Origin: Bradyrhizobium sp. | GTDB lineage: Bacteria; Pseudomonadota; Alphaproteobacteria; Rhizobiales; Xanthobacteraceae | Assembly (NCBI RefSeq): GCF_027307225.1 | Contig: NZ_DAHUXJ010000015.1 | Location: forward strand, 124,001-188,000 | Direction: 5' to 3' | DNA: 64,000 nucleotides | Shown: piece after piece, positions 58,547 to 64,000 of the stretch | Numbering within the stretch: the first letter of the stretch is position 1 | How the letters are laid out: the number at the start of each line of letters is the position of its first letter | Program-made: the position numbers and the translations under genes | The notes under the pieces: model-generated | What the model was told of the DNA's origin: nothing | Databases searched by the model: none | Seen by the model: the letters and a program-made list of their open reading frames with translations, nothing else

Positions 58547-61198
58547 ATGGTCAATATCCGGACGTCGGTAATTGGGGGCCATCTCGCCTTTCAAATGCGG
58601 CGTGCAGCAGCTGCGCGTGCAAACGAATGCGGCCTTCAAATCCTGACTCTCTCGCAACTCGCCGCCAGGCTCGCCAGCGGGTTTACCGCGCCACTTGCGA
58701 CGGAGGCACTCGACCTTGCGGTTCAGCGCGCACTCGCCGAGGGCGGCTTCCGCGAACTCGAGGCGGTGAGACACCTTCCGGGGATGAATCGAGCTGTTTC
58801 GCGGACGCTGCGAAAGGTCTGGGCAGCGGACATCGATTTCCACTCGAAAGCGCGATCGGGCCACGTTCGCCTCGCAGACCTCGCGCTGATCGAAGAACGC
58901 ATCCGGCGATCGTTGCCAAGCGCGACATTGACGCCGCGAGATCTGCGCGCGGCAGCCCTCAAGCGGATTCATTACGCGAAGCGTGTGATCGGTCCGGTGA
59001 CCATTGAAGGGCTTTCCTGGATCGCGCCGATTTGGCGATCTTTGGTGGAGGCGCTTTCGAAAGAGGTGCCTGTCGAATGGCATGCACCCGCGCATGCCGA
59101 AACCGAGTGGTTTGCGGGACCCGTAGTGCGGCCGGAAGAACCCCGACCCGAGCGCGAAGGCTCCGCCGTATCCTGCGCCGATCCGCATCATGAGGTGGTC
59201 GAGAGCCTGCGCTGGGCACGACAGGCGATCGTGTCCGGCGCAGCAAAACCGCACGAGATCGCGATCACCTCGGCGGGCACCAAGCCTTGGGATGATCATT
59301 TCTACGCGTTGGCCGCTGATGCTGGATTGAGATTGCATTTCGCCCACGGAATTCCCGCACTTTCGACGCGCGACGGTCAACGGTGCGGGGCGTTGGCTGA
59401 CATCCTCCTGCATGGCTTGAACCAACAACGCATGCGTCGCCTGGCTTCGCTGTGTCGCGGCCAGCATGAACTTCTCGACGAGCTTCCTCAGCAGTGGATG
59501 GCTTCGATCCCGCGCGGCGCGACCTTGGCCCGCGTGGAGGATTGGCGACGCGCGATTTCCGCCATGGCGCTAAAAGACCCGTCCTTGGACGGCGCGCAAG
59601 CGGTCCTACCACTCGTCGAGGTGCTCACGAAGGGTATTTCGGCTGCAGAAGAAGCAGCCCGCCACTTTCTGCGCGGCCGCGCACTGCAGCTTTGGGAGGC
59701 GGCATTGCGGACAGCGCCGCCCGAGGCGATCGAGCTCTCCTTGCAGAATGCCCGACTTGAATCCGAAAATGACGCCGCTGATTCGATTGTCTGGTGTTCG
59801 GCGCGCGATCTTGCGGCCGCACCGCGAGCCCATGTCCGTCTGCTCGGCCTCACGAACCGGAATTGGCCTCGTCACGCGGGCAACGATTCCATTCTGCCCG
59901 ATCATGTCGTCCCGTCGGACGAGTTTGACGTTGATCCCGTTGCCAAGTCCGATCGCAGACATTTTCGGGTCATCCTGGCAGCGGCCTCTCGCGATATCGT
60001 GTTGTCGCGCAGCCGTCGAAGCGCGCAAGGTAGCCGGGTCGGTCGAAGCCCCCTGCTGCTGGACCGCCCCGAACAATCGCTCTCGAGGGCGCGCATACCC
60101 GAACATGCCTGGAGCGAAGCGGACCGGCTGATGGCTCGCCCGGAGGACGCGGCCAAGATCGACCGGATGAGATCGGCTCATCTGTGTTGGCGCAATTGGC
60201 ACCTTGGACAACTGACCCGCAACGACGGCCAGTTCGACGCAGATCATCCGATTATCATCAAGGCAATCGAACGCGTGCAGTCCCCGACATCCTTGCAAAG
60301 ACTGCTGCGGGATCCGCTTGGCTTCGTCTGGCGCTATGGACTCGGTTGGTCGACGCCCCAGGATCGAGAGCAGCCGCTTACAATGGCGCCTGCAGAGTTC
60401 GGAAAGCTAGTCCATGAATTGCTGCGCCGCGCGGTGGACTTGCTGGAGCCTCAACCGGGCTATGCGCGCGCGTCGGATGAAGAGATCGAGGACGCTCTGA
60501 AGGAAGCGACCCAAACCGTGCGCCAAGTCTGGCCACTCGAAGGACACGTGCCTCCAAGGCTATTGTGGAACAACACAGTCGACTTCGCGGCTTCCCTGGC
60601 GTTGGTAGGGCTGTTGCGCAAGGAGATCGCGGAGACTGGAACGCGCAGTTGGACCGAGGTCCCTTTCGGTCAACCCGAGGACTTCGCCGCCGAGCGGGAA
60701 CTGCCTTGGGACCCAAGAATCCCCGTTGCCGTACCGGGCACGCCCGTAAAGCTGCGCGGCACCATCGATCGCCTGGACCTGCGAATGGACCATTCAGCGG
60801 TTCGCGTCACGGATTATAAAACAAGCGAAGCTCCCAGGAACGCCAACCGCATCGTGATCAACGGCGGAGCTGAGCTTCAACGCGCGCTGTACGGCCTCGC
60901 CTGCCGCCAATTGCTGGAGGAAGACCCGCAGATCGTCGCAAGACTCCTTTATCTGCGTGGCGAGCCTCTGGTTTTAAGGCTTCAAGATCTCAGTGCTGCG
61001 ATCGAGCAGATTGCAGCTTTCATCAACGTCGCTGTCGCAATGCTCCGGCGTGGCGCCGCAGTGCCGGGACGGCTGTCGTTCGACATATCGAATGAACTGC
61101 GATTGGCGCTCCCGGCATCGCCCGGCTACGAAAGGCGCAAGCTCATAGCCTACAACAAGGCAAGTGAAAATATCGCCCGATTCTGGAGCGTACCATGA
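58547..61198 (+). CDS. AddB-like PD-(D/E)XK nuclease-helicase subunit
   Basis: An 883-aa protein. It shows no intact N-terminal Walker A, so it resembles an inactive helicase fold as in AddB/RecB-like partners. The last 300 residues form a PD-(D/E)XK nuclease (FGKLVHELLRRAVDLL, LRGTIDRLDLRMDHSAVRVT, DYKTSEAPRN with the Asp and Lys). The next gene overlaps its stop (ATGA) and encodes the UvrD-like motor. Together they would resect DNA ends. Length and sequence differ from housekeeping AddB. Confidence 0.84.
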   Translation: MVNIRTSVIGGHLAFQMRRAAAARANECGLQILTLSQLAARLASGFTAPLATEALDLAVQRALAEGGFRELEAVRHLPGMNRAVSRTLRKVWAADIDFHSKARSGHVRLADLALIEERIRRSLPSATLTPRDLRAAALKRIHYAKRVIGPVTIEGLSWIAPIWRSLVEALSKEVPVEWHAPAHAETEWFAGPVVRPEEPRPEREGSAVSCADPHHEVVESLRWARQAIVSGAAKPHEIAITSAGTKPWDDHFYALAADAGLRLHFAHGIPALSTRDGQRCGALADILLHGLNQQRMRRLASLCRGQHELLDELPQQWMASIPRGATLARVEDWRRAISAMALKDPSLDGAQAVLPLVEVLTKGISAAEEAARHFLRGRALQLWEAALRTAPPEAIELSLQNARLESENDAADSIVWCSARDLAAAPRAHVRLLGLTNRNWPRHAGNDSILPDHVVPSDEFDVDPVAKSDRRHFRVILAAASRDIVLSRSRRSAQGSRVGRSPLLLDRPEQSLSRARIPEHAWSEADRLMARPEDAAKIDRMRSAHLCWRNWHLGQLTRNDGQFDADHPIIIKAIERVQSPTSLQRLLRDPLGFVWRYGLGWSTPQDREQPLTMAPAEFGKLVHELLRRAVDLLEPQPGYARASDEEIEDALKEATQTVRQVWPLEGHVPPRLLWNNTVDFAASLALVGLLRKEIAETGTRSWTEVPFGQPEDFAAERELPWDPRIPVAVPGTPVKLRGTIDRLDLRMDHSAVRVTDYKTSEAPRNANRIVINGGAELQRALYGLACRQLLEEDPQIVARLLYLRGEPLVLRLQDLSAAIEQIAAFINVAVAMLRRGAAVPGRLSFDISNELRLALPASPGYERRKLIAYNKASENIARFWSVP

Positions 61199-64000
61199 CG
61201 GCCATGGTCGACGACGCCGAACGTCTTCGCGCCTTGACCGACCTCGACTCATGCCTGCTGGTTGAGGCAGCGGCGGGCACAGGGAAGACGTCCCTTCTCG
61301 CGGGCCGCGTGGTGATGCTGCTCGCGGCTGGCGTGGATCCAAAATCGATCGCAGCCATTACCTTCACGGAGCTTGCGGCCGGCGAGCTTCGTCAGCGCAT
61401 CGCGTGGTATCTCGACTGCATTCTCGCGAACAAGGTTCCCCACGAACTCAGGCTCAGTGTGCCGGACGGGCCGACGCCCGATCAGAGAAAAGCGCTGCGC
61501 GCCGCGTCCGACCGGCTCGATGAATTGAATTGTGGGACGATTCACGGGTTTTGCCACGATCTGCTGCGCACCTACTCCGTCGAAGCCGCCATCGATCCGG
61601 GTGCGGAGGTGCTGGACGCCGATCAGGCGGACTTCGCCTTCGATGCGATCTTTGACCGATGGTGGCGGAATCGGCTCGACAAATCGGCTTCTTCGCCGGG
61701 CGATTGCGTTGCCTCGATCGCGCGCAGAGATCCGACTGGCGCCGAAGATCTTCTGCGCAGCTTCGCCAGATTCCGGCGCCGCTATCGATTGGCACAGCCC
61801 TTGCCATCTGATCTCGATCCAAAGGCCGATTTGGAGTTCGCCGAAAACGTTCGCGAGTTCCGCCGCTGGTGCGACCACGTCGACGTCCCGCCCGAAGCAG
61901 ATCCAGATATTGTGGCACTTGAGACATTGGCGTTGCATTTTCAAGGGCGGTTCGCCCCTCTCCCCGATTTCGAAGGCCTCTGGGAATTGGCTCACCCGGC
62001 TTGGCTTCTGATCATGCGCAAGGATGCGTTCGATCTGCGCGACTATAGACGGCGGTCCCTATGGCGAAAGGTGGCGGGACGGGAAGCCGGTGACCATCTG
62101 GCGGACCAGGCAGAGGAGCACTACGCGCGATGTCGCAGCGCATACGGCACGCTAATGGGGAGGATCGCCACATCGCTTATCGGGACACTCTCCGCAGAGC
62201 TCGGAGAGGTGCTCGCGGAATATGAGGCCTTCAAGAAGCGAGCGGCGGTTCTCGACTTCGACGATCTATTGTTCACGTGTCGCGACGTGCTTCGCAATTA
62301 TCCAGCGGTACGAACTACTGCCGGCGCGCGGTTCTCCCGAATACTAGTGGACGAGTTTCAGGACACCGACCCCGTGCAAGCGGAGATCATGTTCCTCCTG
62401 TGCACCGCCGATGAGCATGCGCAGTCATGGCACCTCCGGTCGTTGAGACCCGGCCACCTCTTCCTCGTCGGAGATCCGAAGCAGGCGATCTATCGCTTCA
62501 GAGGCGCCGACCTCGCAACTTACCTGACGGTGCGGAGAGCCATCGAGGCGCAATTTCCGAACAATATCCTTCGCGTCACTGCCAACTTCCGGTCGCGCGG
62601 TCAAATTCTCGACCATGTCAACCGCTGCTTCGCGGAGCGCCTGTCATCGCAGGAAGCCGGCTACGTCGCCCTGCGAGGCACGCGAACCGCCGTCGACTTT
62701 CCGAGCGTCGCTAAGGTCATGGTGCAACTCCCTCCAGACACGCGGGTCGACAGCTCTCGCGACGAGGAGGCCCGCGTGGTTGCCGAGGTCTGCACACGCT
62801 TGATCGGAAACGTCGAAGTGAAGCTCAACGACGGCGAAACGAGACGCCTCAGCCCAGGCGATATTGCGCTGCTCGCTCCCGTTTCAACAGATCTCTGGCG
62901 ATATGAGAGAGCACTCGAAGAAGCCGGCCTGCCCTTTGCCTCGCAGGCAGGTAAGAACCTGTTCAGGAGGCAGGAGGCACAGGACCTGGTGACGCTGATC
63001 CGCGCGCTCGCGGACCCGCGGGATACGTTGGCGCTCGGAGCCTTGTTGCGCGGTCCCCTGGTTGGGCTTACCGAACAAGAGCTGCTGGACATAACCGCAC
63101 ACCTTGCGACGCCGGACGAAAAGGATCGGATCACCGGCCTCTCCCTGCGAACCGATCCGGCCAGCGTTGACCACCCCGTTGCGCGCGAGGTGCTGACAAT
63201 CTTGCGGGAACTTCGCCGTCGCGTTAACGGCACGACGCCCGCCCTCATCCTCGCTGAAGCGATCGAGCGATTGCGCGTTCGCGCCATCGTAGCGGCCCGC
63301 AGCGCGGATCAGGCCGCGAGATCGCTCGCGAATATCGACGGTTTGGTCGAGCGCGCCCGCAGCTATCGCGTCCGTGGATTCGTTCAATTCGCCAGGGACA
63401 TAGACGACGAATGGTCGAGCAGTGCAGGATCCCCGGAGGGCATGGTCGAGGCCGACGGTCAGTCGATAGAGATCGTGACGGTTCACAGCTCGAAGGGCCT
63501 CGAGTGGCCCGTCGTCATTCCGATCAATCGCGCGTCGATGCCGCGCCGCGCCGAGACGTTCGTCTATCGACGAAGGGACGAGACCTTGCACTGGGCCCTA
63601 GGGCAGGTGGTACCTCCGAGCCTCGGAGACGCCCTGCTGGCCGAAGAAGCCGAGAAGCGAAATGAGAATCTGCGCCTTCTCTACGTTGCATGCACGCGAG
63701 CCATGGAATTGCTGATCCTACCGGATTTCACGTGGAGCAACGACGCCTCTTGGGCCAAGCTCCTGGATTTCAAGCTGGACACCGTGCCGGAACTGGATAT
63801 CTCGCGCTTACCGCGGGCCGGCATCGTCTCGCCCACCGCGACCGAAAATCTCCAGAGCGCCGAGCTTTTTGCGGACGAGCAATCGCGGCTCGAGGCTTCG
63901 CCGCGAATCCGGTGGATTACGCCAAGCGACGGCGATCCAGATGTGATCACCGAATTGATTCCGTCAGAAATAAGCGATGACGAGCCTCTTCGTCCCCTGC
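61195..64000 (+). CDS. AddA-like UvrD/Rep helicase, 3' cut by window end
   Basis: At least 935 aa, incomplete. SF1A motifs in order: Walker A VEAAAGTGKTSLLAGRVVML, TIHGFCHDLL, FDDLLFTCRDVLRN, Walker B ILVDEFQDTDPVQAEIMFLL, GDPKQAIYRFRGADLATYL, NFRSRGQILDHVN, VTVHSSKGLEWPVVIPIN and LRLLYVACTRAMELLILP. It overlaps the preceding nuclease gene by 4 bp. The missing C-terminus may contain its own nuclease domain, as in AddA. Confidence 0.88.
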   Translation, partial: MTAMVDDAERLRALTDLDSCLLVEAAAGTGKTSLLAGRVVMLLAAGVDPKSIAAITFTELAAGELRQRIAWYLDCILANKVPHELRLSVPDGPTPDQRKALRAASDRLDELNCGTIHGFCHDLLRTYSVEAAIDPGAEVLDADQADFAFDAIFDRWWRNRLDKSASSPGDCVASIARRDPTGAEDLLRSFARFRRRYRLAQPLPSDLDPKADLEFAENVREFRRWCDHVDVPPEADPDIVALETLALHFQGRFAPLPDFEGLWELAHPAWLLIMRKDAFDLRDYRRRSLWRKVAGREAGDHLADQAEEHYARCRSAYGTLMGRIATSLIGTLSAELGEVLAEYEAFKKRAAVLDFDDLLFTCRDVLRNYPAVRTTAGARFSRILVDEFQDTDPVQAEIMFLLCTADEHAQSWHLRSLRPGHLFLVGDPKQAIYRFRGADLATYLTVRRAIEAQFPNNILRVTANFRSRGQILDHVNRCFAERLSSQEAGYVALRGTRTAVDFPSVAKVMVQLPPDTRVDSSRDEEARVVAEVCTRLIGNVEVKLNDGETRRLSPGDIALLAPVSTDLWRYERALEEAGLPFASQAGKNLFRRQEAQDLVTLIRALADPRDTLALGALLRGPLVGLTEQELLDITAHLATPDEKDRITGLSLRTDPASVDHPVAREVLTILRELRRRVNGTTPALILAEAIERLRVRAIVAARSADQAARSLANIDGLVERARSYRVRGFVQFARDIDDEWSSSAGSPEGMVEADGQSIEIVTVHSSKGLEWPVVIPINRASMPRRAETFVYRRRDETLHWALGQVVPPSLGDALLAEEAEKRNENLRLLYVACTRAMELLILPDFTWSNDASWAKLLDFKLDTVPELDISRLPRAGIVSPTATENLQSAELFADEQSRLEASPRIRWITPSDGDPDVITELIPSEISDDEPLRPL

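Noticed and set aside
1..64000. Search for tRNA genes, an integrase and attachment sites
   Set aside because: None seen by eye; the element's ends are probably outside the window.
1..64000. CRISPR arrays
   Set aside because: No regularly spaced identical repeats. The tandem elements at 55.6 kb are only two and are structured palindromes.

Overview
The window is high-GC DNA from an alphaproteobacterium, most likely of the Bradyrhizobium/Rhodopseudomonas/Nitrobacter type (Hyphomicrobiales). The reasons are the style of the coding sequence, LexA boxes of the alphaproteobacterial GTTC-N7-GTTC form, a ROSE-like thermosensor before hsp20, and a P-type trb conjugation system of the rhizobial ICE/Ti type. 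I read almost the whole window as one large integrative and conjugative element (ICE) or its island. No integrase, tRNA target or attachment site is visible, so the ends lie outside.

Layout. 0.5-4.4 kb holds metabolic genes: an sdhB-sdhC-sdhD set without sdhA, a CBS-domain protein, an AhpD-like protein, and a methyltransferase preceded by two coupled small ORFs. 5.1-15.1 kb holds a truncated LysR gene and, on the minus strand, the mating-pair operon trbB-C-D-E-J-K-L-F-G-I plus a DUF2274 gene. Most of its genes overlap at start/stop codons. 15.3-25.5 kb holds a truncated traD, an intruding MFS transporter, two related ribbon-helix-helix proteins, the coupling protein TraG, a relaxase, an oriT candidate, a lytic transglycosylase, the TraF peptidase, a DUF2840 gene and a small excisionase-type HTH protein. 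25.6-27.4 kb holds a regulatory block matching ICEMlSymR7A of Mesorhizobium loti. It has an FseA-like activator split over two frames at a TTT-C site (candidate +1 frameshift), a QseM-like DUF2285 anti-activator, and a divergent QseC-like XRE regulator whose start codon sits inside a perfect 12-bp inverted repeat.

27.4-43.4 kb is a plasmid-like early or maintenance block: DUF736, a membrane protein, DUF2493, a Toprim protein, a 1451-aa methyltransferase/Strawberry-notch helicase, many small conserved genes, a ParB-like protein and DUF932. Several strong inverted repeats lie between them. 43.8-44.8 kb holds an AbiEii-type toxin with a small unrecognised partner. 44.8-64 kb is cargo dominated by DNA repair and stress genes: a secreted nuclease, an SRAP protein, a UvrD/Rep helicase broken by one amber codon, a histidine kinase and response regulator, hsp20, DNA polymerase IV, Ku, and an AddB/AddA-like nuclease-helicase pair cut by the window end. 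Two unknown genes there have LexA boxes.

How it fits together (inference): RHH proteins and repeated TTTTCTACGC motifs may control the tra/trb operons. FseA would drive the excisionase gene and the relaxase operon behind it, QseM would block FseA, and QseC would control qseM. The early block would protect and establish the element in a new host, and the repair cargo would link it to DNA damage. The most interesting items are the frameshifted activator circuit, two tandem structured repeats with compensatory changes at 55.6-55.75 kb, the shared motif before the transfer operons, and the palindromic spacers of the early block.
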